The notes under the pieces are model-generated. The model made no database searches. It saw nothing but the letters and a program-made list of their open reading frames with translations, and was not told the DNA's origin. The translations under genes and the position numbers were made by a program. From Roseateles sp. (GTDB lineage Bacteria; Pseudomonadota; Gammaproteobacteria; Burkholderiales; Burkholderiaceae_C), in contig JAEUPJ010000043.1 in NCBI GenBank assembly GCA_016790285.1, positions 1 through 36,058 on the forward strand: a DNA stretch of 36,058 bases, read 5' to 3'. This document shows positions 24,399 through 32,837 of the stretch, piece by piece. Position 1 is the stretch's first letter, and the number at the start of each line of letters is the position of its first letter.

Positions 24399-27070
24399 CC
24401 GCCCGCCGCGCCTTCCTGCAGTGGCTGGGTGCCACGCCGCTGGTTACGCAGCTGCCGCTCGCGCAGGCCGCCGAGGGCAAGGGCCATGTGCGCGTGCAGG
24501 ACGCGTGCGTGTCGCTGCAGTTCGACGACCAGCTGCGGTGCCGCATCGTCAGCCTGCTCGGCAGACAGCCCGTCGCGCTGACGGCCTTCGACGCCAGCGA
24601 ACACCTGATCGTCAACGGCAAGCCGCTCAGCCGCTTCGCGTTGCAGCAGGCCGAGCCCGCCAGGGCCGCCACGCCCTTCGGCGCCGGCCAGGCGCTGCGC
24701 CTGGTCGGCCGGTCGGCGGACGGCATCGAGAAGCGCATCACCGTCACCTTGCTGGACGAGCATCCCGGTGTCGCGCTGCTGGATGTCAGCTACGTCAACA
24801 CCAGCGCCCGGCCGGTCACCGTGGATGCGTGGGTCACCGCCGCCCACCGGCTCGCCGCCGCGCCGCGACACGCTGGCGGCTGGTGGACCTACTCCGGCGC
24901 CAGCCACGCCGACCGCCGCGACTGGGTGCAGCCCGTCAAGCGCGGCTTCGAGCAGCGCAACTTCATGGGCATGAATGCGTCGGACTACGGCGGCGGCACG
25001 CCGGTCGTGAACGTCTGGCGCCGCGAGGTCGGCCTGGCCGTCGGGCACCTGGCCCTTCAACCGCAGCTTGTCGCGCTGCCCGTGAAGGCCATCGGCGATC
25101 AGGTCGACATCTCCCTGCGTGGCGACACGCCGCAGACTTTTGAGCCCGGAGCCACGCTGACGACCCCGCTCAGCTTCATCGCCGTGCACCGCGGCGACTT
25201 CTACGTGCCACTGGACCGCTACCGCCGCCTGATGGCCGCGCAGGGCCTGGCCGCGCCCGAGCCGCCGGTCAGCGCCTACGAGCCGCAGTGGTGCGCCTGG
25301 GGTTACGAGCGCGACTTCTCGCTGGAGTTCGTCCGCGCCACGCTGCCCAAGGTGCAGGAACTGGGCTTCAAGTGGGCCGTGCTGGACGACGGCTGGCAGG
25401 TCAGGACCGGCGACTGGACGCCCGACCGCGCCAAGTTCCCCCGGGGCGCCGCCGACATGAAGGCGCTGGTGGCCGACGTCCATGCCCGCGGCATGAAGGC
25501 GCGGCTGTGGATTGCGCCGCTGGCGGTCGCGCCCGGCAGCGACGAGCTGCATGACCACACCGACCTGCTGTTGCTGGACAAGGACGGCGCGGTGCAGGAT
25601 GTGACCTGGTGGAACAGCTTCTACCTGTGCCCCGCCTACGAGAAGACGCAGGCCCGGCTGGCCGCCACGATCAGGATGATCATTGGCGACTGGGGCTTCG
25701 ACGGCCTCAAGGTGGACGGCCAGCACCTGAATGGCGTGGCGCCCTGCTACAACCCGGCGCACAAGCACGCGCGGCCGCAAGAGTCGGTCGAAGCGGTCTC
25801 GGCCTTCTACAAGGTCATGCACGCCACGGCCCACGCGGCCAACCCGGAGGCGGTCGTGGAGGTCTGCCCCTGCGGCACCAGCTACGCCTTCCACAACATG
25901 CCGTTCATGGACCAGGCGCCGTCGTCCGACCCGTTGTCCAGCTGGCAGGTGCGCCACAAGGGCAAGACACTCAAGGCGCTGATGGGCCCGTGGTCGGCCT
26001 ACGCGGGCGACCACGTGGAGCTGAGCACCGGCGGGCAGGACTTCGCGTCCAGCGTGGGCATCGGCGCCGTGGTGGCCACCAAGTTCACCTGGCCGGTGGA
26101 CCCCAAGCCCAAGGACAGCTTCCTGCTGACGCCTGAGCGCGAGGCGCACTGGAAGCAGTGGGTGAATCTCTACAACAAGCAGCGCCTGGCCGAAGGCCGC
26201 TACCGCGGCGAGCTGTACGACCTGGGATTTGACAAGCCCGAGACCCACGTGGTGGAGCAGGGCGGGGTGCTGCATTACGCGTTCTACGCCGAACGCTGGG
26301 AAGGGCCGGTCACGCTGCGCGGCCTGGGCAGCGGTCGCTGGACGGTGCGCGACTCGCTGAGCGGCAAGGAACTCGGCAAGGTGACGGCTGACAAGCCCAC
26401 GCTGTCGGTGCGCTTCACGCACAGCCTGCTGATCGAAGCCCAGCCCGAGGTGCCCGACTCGCTGCCCGTCGCGTTCGCCGGCCCGGTGAAGCAGGTCGGG
26501 GCCGATGGTTTCCCGCTGGCCTCGCAGTGGGCCGATGCGCCGACCGCCTTCTTCCGCCACGATTGGCAAGGCAGGGCACTCGTCGGTCCGCAGTCCACCC
26601 GCGTGCAGCTGCTGCGCGGCGCGAGCGAGCTTTACCTGCGCTTCATTTGCAAGTACGAGGCGTTGAGCACGTATGACCACGCAGGCTCGGCCACCGACAT
26701 CTGGCCGCTGTGGGAGCGCGACGTCGTCGAAGTCTTCCTGCAGGCTCCGGGCCGCGCCGGCCTGAAGAGCTATCGCGAGGTGGAGGTGTCGCCCAACGGT
26801 CTGCTGCTGGAGATCGCCGTTGAGGCCTCGGGCAAGAAGCGCATCGCCGGCGAGAGCCGCGCGAAGGCGCGCATCGATGCCAAGGGCAAGGTGTGGACGG
26901 CGGAGCTGGCCGTGCCCATGCGTGGCGCGCAGGACGGCTGGCGCCTGAACCTGTTCCGCGTGGAAGGGCAGGGCCAGGGCCGCGTGTACTCCGCGTGGAG
27001 CCCGACGAACACCGCCACGCCCGACTTCCACGTTCCCGCCGTTTTCGGCCGCCTGATGACCTCCGCATGA
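24395..27070 (+). CDS. GH36-type alpha-galactosidase/galactosaminidase with C-terminal CBM9-like domain
   Basis: This 891-residue enzyme starts with A-R-R-A-F-L-Q-W-L-G, a Tat-like export signal. A beta-sandwich domain leads to a GH-D clan barrel: V-L-D-D-G-W-Q (about 329-335), nucleophile Asp441 in L-K-V-D-G-Q, and a probable acid/base Asp near 512 in S-S-D-P. G-D-H-V-E-L-S-T-G follows. The last 170 or so residues (W-E-R-D-V-V-E-V-F-L, Y-R-E-V-E-V-S-P-N-G) look like a CBM9/DOMON-like carbohydrate-binding domain. GH36 cleaves alpha-galactosides, and some members cleave alpha-GalNAc or alpha-GalN. Context favours an amino-sugar substrate. ATG at 24395 overlaps the previous stop. Confidence 0.86.
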   Translation: MTARRAFLQWLGATPLVTQLPLAQAAEGKGHVRVQDACVSLQFDDQLRCRIVSLLGRQPVALTAFDASEHLIVNGKPLSRFALQQAEPARAATPFGAGQALRLVGRSADGIEKRITVTLLDEHPGVALLDVSYVNTSARPVTVDAWVTAAHRLAAAPRHAGGWWTYSGASHADRRDWVQPVKRGFEQRNFMGMNASDYGGGTPVVNVWRREVGLAVGHLALQPQLVALPVKAIGDQVDISLRGDTPQTFEPGATLTTPLSFIAVHRGDFYVPLDRYRRLMAAQGLAAPEPPVSAYEPQWCAWGYERDFSLEFVRATLPKVQELGFKWAVLDDGWQVRTGDWTPDRAKFPRGAADMKALVADVHARGMKARLWIAPLAVAPGSDELHDHTDLLLLDKDGAVQDVTWWNSFYLCPAYEKTQARLAATIRMIIGDWGFDGLKVDGQHLNGVAPCYNPAHKHARPQESVEAVSAFYKVMHATAHAANPEAVVEVCPCGTSYAFHNMPFMDQAPSSDPLSSWQVRHKGKTLKALMGPWSAYAGDHVELSTGGQDFASSVGIGAVVATKFTWPVDPKPKDSFLLTPEREAHWKQWVNLYNKQRLAEGRYRGELYDLGFDKPETHVVEQGGVLHYAFYAERWEGPVTLRGLGSGRWTVRDSLSGKELGKVTADKPTLSVRFTHSLLIEAQPEVPDSLPVAFAGPVKQVGADGFPLASQWADAPTAFFRHDWQGRALVGPQSTRVQLLRGASELYLRFICKYEALSTYDHAGSATDIWPLWERDVVEVFLQAPGRAGLKSYREVEVSPNGLLLEIAVEASGKKRIAGESRAKARIDAKGKVWTAELAVPMRGAQDGWRLNLFRVEGQGQGRVYSAWSPTNTATPDFHVPAVFGRLMTSA

Positions 27071-28956
27071 AGCTGCTCGCCCTTGCCTCCCTGCTCGCCG
27101 CGTTCTCGGCGCAAGCCCAGCATTCTCTGGAAGCCACCGGCCGCTGGCAGCACAGTCCGGTCGGCAACGCCGTCACGCCGCCCATGGGCTGGTCGAGCTG
27201 GAACGCGTTCCGTGTCGATATCACCGAGCAGAAGGTGATGGATTCGGCCCAGGTCATTGTCGACTCCGGCCTGGCCGCCGTGGGCTATCGCAGCATCAAC
27301 ATCGACGACGGCTGGTGGTTGAAGCGCCGCACGTCCGACGGCCGGCTGTTGGTTCGCACGGGGCTATTCCCCAGCGCGAAACTGGGCGCCGGCAAGGACT
27401 CGTCGCTGCGGCCCTTCACCGATCGCATCCATGCGATGGGCCTGAAGGCGGGCCTGTACACCGACATCGGCCGCAACGCCTGCTCGCAGGCCTATGACGC
27501 CGACAGCCCCAACCTGCCCGAAGGCACGCATGCTGAGCGTGAGGTGGGGTTGATGGGCTTCGTGAAGCAGGATGTCGCGCTGTTCTTCGGCGAGTGGAAC
27601 TTCGACTTCCTGAAGGTGGACGGCTGCGGCCTGTCGTCTTACGGCAAGGACCGCCCGCACGTGGCTTCCGGCCAGTACCGCGAGTACAAGCCGACGATCG
27701 TTGAAGGCAGCATCAACCAGTCCGACGTCGAGGGCACCAAGAAGCTGTACGCCGGCTTGAAGCAGGCACTGCACGAAGTGCGCCCGCTTGGCGACTACAC
27801 GTTGTCGGTCTGCCTGTGGGGCACGGTCAACGTGCGCAGTTGGGGCCAGGACTACGGCTCCATGTGGCGCAGCAGCCGCGACATCTGGAAGGGCTTTGCC
27901 CAGATGGTGCACAACTTCGACACCGTCGCGACACGCGAGTTCTACGCTGGCCCCGGCCGCTGGAACGACCCCGACATGCTGGAGATCGGCAACGGCGATT
28001 TCGGCGCCGACCAGTTGCTGCAGGCGCGCACGCACATGGGCCTGTGGGCCATCGTCGCGGCGCCGCTGATGATTGGCACCGACTTGTCCAAGGCCGTCCC
28101 CGCCATCATCGACATCCTGAAGGCGCCCGAGGTGGTCGCCATCAACCAGGACCCGGCCGGCCACCAGGGCGTGCTGGCCTATGCCGACAGCGACCGCCAG
28201 ATCCTCGTGAAGACGCTGGCCGACGGCCGCAAGGCGGTGCTGCTGTTCAATCGCACGGGTGCGCCGGCAAAGTTCACGCTGACCGCCGAGCATCTGAAGA
28301 TGGACGCTGTGGCGCCCATCGCGCTGCGTGATGCGTGGGCGCGCGCCGAAGCCGGCAGCTTCACCGGCAAGCGCGAGTTCGAGCTCCAGGCCCGCGAGGC
28401 ACTGTTGTTCGCCGCCACCGGCAAGCATGTGCTGCCCCGCGGCTACTTCGTTTCGGAGCGGCCTGGCAGCGTCTACGTGGCACGTGACGGCATCCGCGCG
28501 CTGGAGCAGGACCCCGTCGTCTACCGCGCGCTGCCGTCGTGGTCCACCACCGACAACGGCGGCACCCGCCCGGCCTATGCCGGCTGGGGTGGCCCGCGTG
28601 CCGACTCGACGCCGTATGACCAGGCGCTCAGCGTGCAGCGCCAGGTCTTCCGCCATGGCGTCGGCGTCCTGGCCGACTCACGCCTGCAGGTGCAGGTGGC
28701 GCCCGGTTCGCAGCGTTTCACGGCCAAGGTCGGCGTGGACGACTCGACGCGCGGCAAGACCGCCGGCGTCAGCTTCGAGGTCTGGGGCGACGGCCGCAAG
28801 CTCGCCAGCACCGCGCCTCTCAAGTTCAACCAACCGGCGCGCGAACTCAGCGCTGACCTGCGCGGCGTGAAGCTGATCGAGCTGATCGCGCGCCAGCACG
28901 GGGCCGACACCGCAGGCCCCGTCGTCGTGACTTGGGGCGAGGCTCGCATCGAGTAG
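27067..28956 (+). CDS. GH27 alpha-galactosidase/alpha-N-acetylgalactosaminidase with NPCBM-like C-terminus
   Basis: This 629-residue protein has a Sec signal (cut after S-A-Q-A-Q). The GH27 barrel has P-P-M-G-W-S-S-W-N (38-46), I-N-I-D-D-G-W-W, nucleophile Asp185 in F-L-K-V-D-G-C-G, and R-W-N-D-P-D-M-L-E-I-G with the acid/base Asp near 303. A beta-sandwich and a C-terminal NPCBM-type module (from about 470, F-R-H-G-V-G-V and D-D-S-T-R) follow. The position that in alpha-galactosidases is usually Glu in C-E-W-G (human GLA Glu203, binding the sugar O2) is Leu250 here (S-V-C-L-W-G). This hints at altered C2 recognition, as expected for amino sugars. It is coupled to the GH36 gene by ATGA. Confidence 0.9.
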   Translation: MKLLALASLLAAFSAQAQHSLEATGRWQHSPVGNAVTPPMGWSSWNAFRVDITEQKVMDSAQVIVDSGLAAVGYRSINIDDGWWLKRRTSDGRLLVRTGLFPSAKLGAGKDSSLRPFTDRIHAMGLKAGLYTDIGRNACSQAYDADSPNLPEGTHAEREVGLMGFVKQDVALFFGEWNFDFLKVDGCGLSSYGKDRPHVASGQYREYKPTIVEGSINQSDVEGTKKLYAGLKQALHEVRPLGDYTLSVCLWGTVNVRSWGQDYGSMWRSSRDIWKGFAQMVHNFDTVATREFYAGPGRWNDPDMLEIGNGDFGADQLLQARTHMGLWAIVAAPLMIGTDLSKAVPAIIDILKAPEVVAINQDPAGHQGVLAYADSDRQILVKTLADGRKAVLLFNRTGAPAKFTLTAEHLKMDAVAPIALRDAWARAEAGSFTGKREFELQAREALLFAATGKHVLPRGYFVSERPGSVYVARDGIRALEQDPVVYRALPSWSTTDNGGTRPAYAGWGGPRADSTPYDQALSVQRQVFRHGVGVLADSRLQVQVAPGSQRFTAKVGVDDSTRGKTAGVSFEVWGDGRKLASTAPLKFNQPARELSADLRGVKLIELIARQHGADTAGPVVVTWGEARIE

Positions 28957-29112
28957 CGACCCACCACGCGCTCGCCTCCTGCATCTCCCTTTGGCACCGG
29001 TTGCGCCAGTGCCCAGGCCGCGTTCGCGCTGACGCGACCTGAATCACCCAGTCCAGCGCACTGCGTGTCCACAACTTCGGGCCTGACGCCCGACCCTCCT
29101 GAGGAGAACCTG

Positions 29113-30978
29113 ATGCACCCCATGCGTCCCTGCCCCCTGCCGCGCACCCGCAGCGTGGTCAAGCTCTCGGCCCCGCTCGGCGCGATGCTGCTGGCTGCGG
29201 TGCCTGCCACTGCGACTGCCGTGCCTGTGGTGTCGAACCCGCTGAACGCCTGCCTGGAAGTCAAGATCGACACCTGGGACATCCGCCTGGCCACATGCAA
29301 TGCCGTCGCGCTGCAGGACTTCGCGCTGACGCCCGTCGGGAGCGGCAGCAGCATCTTCACGATCCGCAATGCGCAGGCCAACCTGTGCGTGGCCGCCACC
29401 GGCGCCAGCAACGGTGCCTTCGTCGAACTGGGCACCTGCCAGCCCACGCAGGCGAGTCAGCGCTTCCAGACGGTCGCGCTGGCCGGTGGCACGACGTCGC
29501 AGCTCAAGCTCGCCGCTCACAACCTGTGCCTGACCGCGCCGGCCCAGGTGGGGCAGGTGGGCTTCTCGGTGACGACCTGCAGCACCAGCAGCACCAGCCA
29601 GGCCTGGCGGTTCGCGGCCACCGCGCCGGCGCCCACGCCCGGCCCGGCGCCTGGCCCCGCGCCGGTGGAGACCAGCTTCACCGTCAGCACCGCCGAGATT
29701 GCCAATCCCGAGCGCGGCATGTACGTCTGGGCGGCCGACAACCTGCTGCAATGGACGCAGGCCAACGCCGACTCGCAGTTCCAGCAGGGCTACCGCGTGG
29801 TCTACGCCCCCGTTCGGCTGGATGCCTATGCCAACACGACGCTGCCGGCCAGCGTGCTGACCCAGCTGACCAACGGCTTCACGATCGCACGCCGCGCGGG
29901 GTTGAAGCTGGTGCCGCGCTTCCTCTACAACTACCCCGAGAACGAGACCGAATATCAGAACGTGAAGGACGCGCCGCTGGCGCGCGTGCTGGGCCACATC
30001 GAGCAGCTCAAGCCGGTGCTGACGGCCAATGCCGACGTCATCGCCTTCCTGCAGGCCGGTTTCATCGGCGCCTGGGGCGAGTGGCACACGTCGTCCAACA
30101 ACCTCACCGCCAGCGGCCCGCGCACGCAGATCCGCGATGCGCTGCTGGCCGCGCTGCCGGCCGACCGCTTCCTGCAGCTGCGCTACCCGGCCTATCTGAT
30201 GGCCTGGGCGCCGAGCGTGCCCGGCTGGCGCGACGGCTCCGCCGCGTCGCGCGTCGGCGCGCACAACGATTGCTTCCTGGCCTCGGCCACCGACGTGGGA
30301 ACCTACAGCGAGAACACCAGCGACCGCACCAACGAGCGCAACTACATCGCGTCGTTGTCGCGCGTGGCGCCTTTCGGCGGCGAGACCTGCAACCCGGCCG
30401 ACGAGGAGAACCCGAGCCCGCGCACCACCTGTGCCGACATCCTGAACGAGGGGCGGCAGTTCAACCTGACCTATCTGAACGACAGCTACTACCGCGACAT
30501 CTTCCACGTGCGCTGGGAGCAGCAAGGCTGCATGGCCGAGGTCAAGCGCAGCATGGGCTACCGCTTCGAGTACACGACGCTGCGCCACAGCGACGCCGTG
30601 ACGGCGGGTCAATCGGGCACGCTGCTGCTGACCGTGCACAACCGCGGTTGGGCGCGCGCCTTCAACCCGCGTGCCGTGCAGCTGCTGCTGAAGCACAAGA
30701 CCAGCGGCGCCGTCGTGCGCATCGCGCTGCCGACGGCGGACCCGCGCACCTGGCTGCCCAACACGACGACCACCGTGTCAGCCGGCTTCACCGTGCCGGC
30801 GGGCACGCCCACCGGGGCCTACGACGTCTTGCTCGCGCTGCCCGACGGTGCCGCCTCGCTGGCCGGCGACGTGCGCTACAGCGTGCGCCCCGCCAACGCC
30901 GACAACAGCGCGAAGGCCCAGGCCTGGGACGCCACGCTGGGCGCCTTCCGCGCGGGCACGACGCTCACCGTCCGTTGA
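29113..30978 (+). CDS. Secreted ricin-type lectin / DUF4874 / DUF4832 protein
   Basis: This 621-residue protein has an N-terminal signal peptide (A-M-L-L-A-A-V-P-A-T-A-T-A) and a ricin-B-like region (about 35-175) with repeated L-C-V/L-C-L and Q-A-S-Q-R-F-Q/S-Q-A-W-R-F units. A Pro-Ala-Gly linker (T-P-G-P-A-P-G-P-A-P) follows. The main body begins N-P-E-R-G-M-Y, continues G-F-I-G-A-W-G-E-W-H and L-Q-L-R-Y-P, and ends in a beta-sandwich. That order matches DUF4874 followed by DUF4832. G-x-W-G-E-W is reminiscent of acid residues in glycosidase barrels, but no activity is known to me. GAGGAGAA precedes the ATG. It probably acts on the same glycan as the GH enzymes upstream. Confidence 0.78.
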   Translation: MHPMRPCPLPRTRSVVKLSAPLGAMLLAAVPATATAVPVVSNPLNACLEVKIDTWDIRLATCNAVALQDFALTPVGSGSSIFTIRNAQANLCVAATGASNGAFVELGTCQPTQASQRFQTVALAGGTTSQLKLAAHNLCLTAPAQVGQVGFSVTTCSTSSTSQAWRFAATAPAPTPGPAPGPAPVETSFTVSTAEIANPERGMYVWAADNLLQWTQANADSQFQQGYRVVYAPVRLDAYANTTLPASVLTQLTNGFTIARRAGLKLVPRFLYNYPENETEYQNVKDAPLARVLGHIEQLKPVLTANADVIAFLQAGFIGAWGEWHTSSNNLTASGPRTQIRDALLAALPADRFLQLRYPAYLMAWAPSVPGWRDGSAASRVGAHNDCFLASATDVGTYSENTSDRTNERNYIASLSRVAPFGGETCNPADEENPSPRTTCADILNEGRQFNLTYLNDSYYRDIFHVRWEQQGCMAEVKRSMGYRFEYTTLRHSDAVTAGQSGTLLLTVHNRGWARAFNPRAVQLLLKHKTSGAVVRIALPTADPRTWLPNTTTTVSAGFTVPAGTPTGAYDVLLALPDGAASLAGDVRYSVRPANADNSAKAQAWDATLGAFRAGTTLTVR

Positions 30979-30982
30979 AGCA

Positions 30983-31092
30983 CCCAATGCGTTGACATGC
31001 GCGTTCGCCAAAGCTCGTGGGGTCGGTTCGATACAGTGACCTTCAGTTAGAAGCTTTGTTTTCAGCGCGCAAATCTCAGGCGCCGCCGAACA
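30983..31092 (+). repeat. Transposon right end R1 (Tn7-like), first direct copy
   Basis: This segment aligns without gaps, at an offset of 2372 bases, with the end at 33355-33436. Three TnsB-site-like units are recognisable: CAATGCGTTGACAT (30985), GTTCGATACAGTGACC (31026-31041) and GTTAGAAGCTTTGTTTTC (31046-31063). The last 42 aligned bases share about 32. The segment ends in GCCGAACA at 31092, like GGCGCAACA at 33461. It starts 5 bases after the stop codon of the lectin-DUF gene. Unit orientation says the transposon lies to the left. Confidence 0.6.
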
Positions 31093-31219
31093 AAGTTTCG
31101 AACTGAACTCAGAGTGACGCCATGACCTGATTCAGGTCAGCCGGCACGCCAAGGTTTCTAACTTTGGACCTTGAGACTGGTTTGCTACGACCGCGTCGGA
31201 TGGTCAAAGTTATGAACAG
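31057..31219 (+). repeat. Left-type transposon end L2 candidate, overlapping R1
   Basis: TGTTTTCAGCG at 31057 resembles the L1 terminus TGTTGTCAGCC at 387. It is followed by inward-facing TnsB-like units GAACAAAGTTTCGAACTG (31088-31105) and GTCAAAGTTATGAACAG (31203-31219). If real, this is the left end of a 2.4-kb element whose right end is at 33461 and which contains only Thoeris. It overlaps the last 36 bases of R1, so terminus assignment is tentative, and no 5-bp target duplication is seen (AGCTT against CTTGG). Confidence 0.4.
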
Positions 31220-31345
31220 CGTTTCCCACGGGAAATGCCGGCGCCCGAGGGACTTGGCGACGAAGCCCGCCATGGACGCCAGCTACAGAGGATGGTTGCA
31301 GGGCTTTGCCCGGATCGCCGACACTGGCCAGTTAGGGGGCAACAC

Positions 31346-32836
31346 ATGGCAAGTAGCAAGGGTCCAAAGGGGTTCACACCCGATATCCAGGCGTTCATTG
31401 GCAGCTTTGCGGCGGACATTCGCGACGGCGCGGCGGCAATCTTCGCGGGGGCCGGGCTATCGGTTGAAAGCGGCTTTGTGAACTGGGCAGCGTTGCTGCG
31501 CGACATTGCCCACGAGCTTGGGCTCGACGTTGATCGCGAAACCAACCTAGTCGCGGTGGCTCAGTACCACCTCAATGAGCGTCGCAACCGCAGCCGGATC
31601 AACCAGAAGATCGTCGACGAGTTCAGCGCCGGCCACTCCATCAACGAAAACCACCAGATTCTGGCTAGGCTGCCGATCGCGACGTACTGGACCACCAACT
31701 ACGACGCGATGCTAGAGACGGCGCTCACGGCAGCCGGCAAGGTCGTCGACGTCAAACATTCCGTGCCGCAATTGAAGACCGTCAAGCGCGGGCGCTCGGT
31801 CATCCTCTACAAGATGCACGGCGACGCTTCGGACCCGGACAACGCGGTGCTGACGAAGGACGACTATGAAGGGTACTTTCGCGACCGAGAACCGTTCGTG
31901 GCCGCGCTGTCGGGCGACCTCGTCGCAAAGACGATGCTGTTCCTCGGCTTCAGCTTCACCGATCCCAACATCGACTACGTCCTGAGCCGCGTTAGGGTCG
32001 TGCTGCGCAGCGCTCCGAAGCAGCATTACTGCATCCTGAGGCGTGAGCAGCGCCGCTCGGGCGAGAAGGTGGAGAACTTTCAGTACCGTCAGCGCCAGCA
32101 GGACTACTTCGTGAAGGATCTCGCGCGTGTGGGCATTCACGCGCTGCTGGTCGATGAATATGGTGATGTGAAGCGCATCCTGCGGGCAATCGAGGAGCGC
32201 TACCGCAGCCGGAGCGTTTTCATCGCGGGCAGCGCTGCCGAATTCGATCCGTGGGACACGGACACGGCGAATCGCTTTCTCGAATCGCTTGCCAAGGCGC
32301 TCATTGGTAAGGGCATGGACATCGTCACCGGCTTTGGCCTCGGCGTCGGTCCTCCGATCATCGCTGGCGCCTACAGCGAGATCCTGCTTCACCCTAGCGC
32401 GCGCAGCCTGTCACAGCTGCAGGCGCATCCATTTCCAGTGGACACCAGCACCACCCCTGCCCGGCTCTCGCTCTACCAGCAGCACCGCGAGCGGATGATC
32501 GGCGCCGCGGGCGTCATCGTCCTTGTCTTCGGCAACAAGCGGGATAACTCAGGTGCGCTGGTGCCGGCAGATGGCCTGCTTGCCGAGCTGGAGATCGCGC
32601 AGGCAATGGGGCTGCACGTGATTGCTGTCGGCGCTACTGGTTGGGTAGCGAAGGAGATCGCGGCGACGCTGTCGCCGCCGCCGGGCGCCACGGAGAACTA
32701 CAGGAAGGCGTTTCTGGCCGCCAACGACGCGAAGAGCAAGCCCGACCAGATCGTGCAGGCTGTTGTGTCGATGATTGAGGAGTTCGCGAAATCAACAACT
32801 GCGGGCGCCCGCCCGCATGCAAAGGGGAGGAAGTGA
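31346..32836 (+). CDS. thsA: ThsA: Thoeris NADase effector (SIR2-STALD)
   Basis: This 496-residue two-domain protein has an N-terminal SIR2 domain with G-A-G-L-S-V-E-S-G-F (35-44), W-T-T-N-Y-D with Asn118, and Y-K-M-H-G-D with His158; the Asn and His are the expected NAD-hydrolysing residues. The C-terminal STALD/SLOG domain (about 288-480) has V-F-I-A-G-S-A, T-G-F-G-L-G-V-G and L-V-F-G-N-K-R-D. In type I Thoeris a cyclic ADP-ribose isomer made by ThsB binds the STALD domain and switches on NAD+ depletion, aborting phage infection. The start at 31346 has AGGGGG 7 bases upstream. Length matches known ThsA, and no membrane helix is present. Confidence 0.93.
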   Translation: MASSKGPKGFTPDIQAFIGSFAADIRDGAAAIFAGAGLSVESGFVNWAALLRDIAHELGLDVDRETNLVAVAQYHLNERRNRSRINQKIVDEFSAGHSINENHQILARLPIATYWTTNYDAMLETALTAAGKVVDVKHSVPQLKTVKRGRSVILYKMHGDASDPDNAVLTKDDYEGYFRDREPFVAALSGDLVAKTMLFLGFSFTDPNIDYVLSRVRVVLRSAPKQHYCILRREQRRSGEKVENFQYRQRQQDYFVKDLARVGIHALLVDEYGDVKRILRAIEERYRSRSVFIAGSAAEFDPWDTDTANRFLESLAKALIGKGMDIVTGFGLGVGPPIIAGAYSEILLHPSARSLSQLQAHPFPVDTSTTPARLSLYQQHRERMIGAAGVIVLVFGNKRDNSGALVPADGLLAELEIAQAMGLHVIAVGATGWVAKEIAATLSPPPGATENYRKAFLAANDAKSKPDQIVQAVVSMIEEFAKSTTAGARPHAKGRK

Positions 32837-32837
32837 C

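Larger units (their letters stand above)
30979..31345. other. Non-coding junction with transposon ends between glycan locus and Thoeris
   Basis: No gene is supported in these 367 bases. They contain a complete right-type transposon end (30983-31092), inward-facing left-type sites overlapping it, and the ribosome binding site of thsA (AGGGGG before 31346). GTTTCTAACTTTGGACC at 31154-31170 is a further right-type unit. The mix of orientations marks this as a junction of at least two mobile segments. Confidence 0.6.

Noticed and set aside
24344-27031. Long minus-strand open frame opposite the GH36 gene
   Set aside because: Same GC-driven shadow effect; the plus-strand GH36 has all catalytic motifs.
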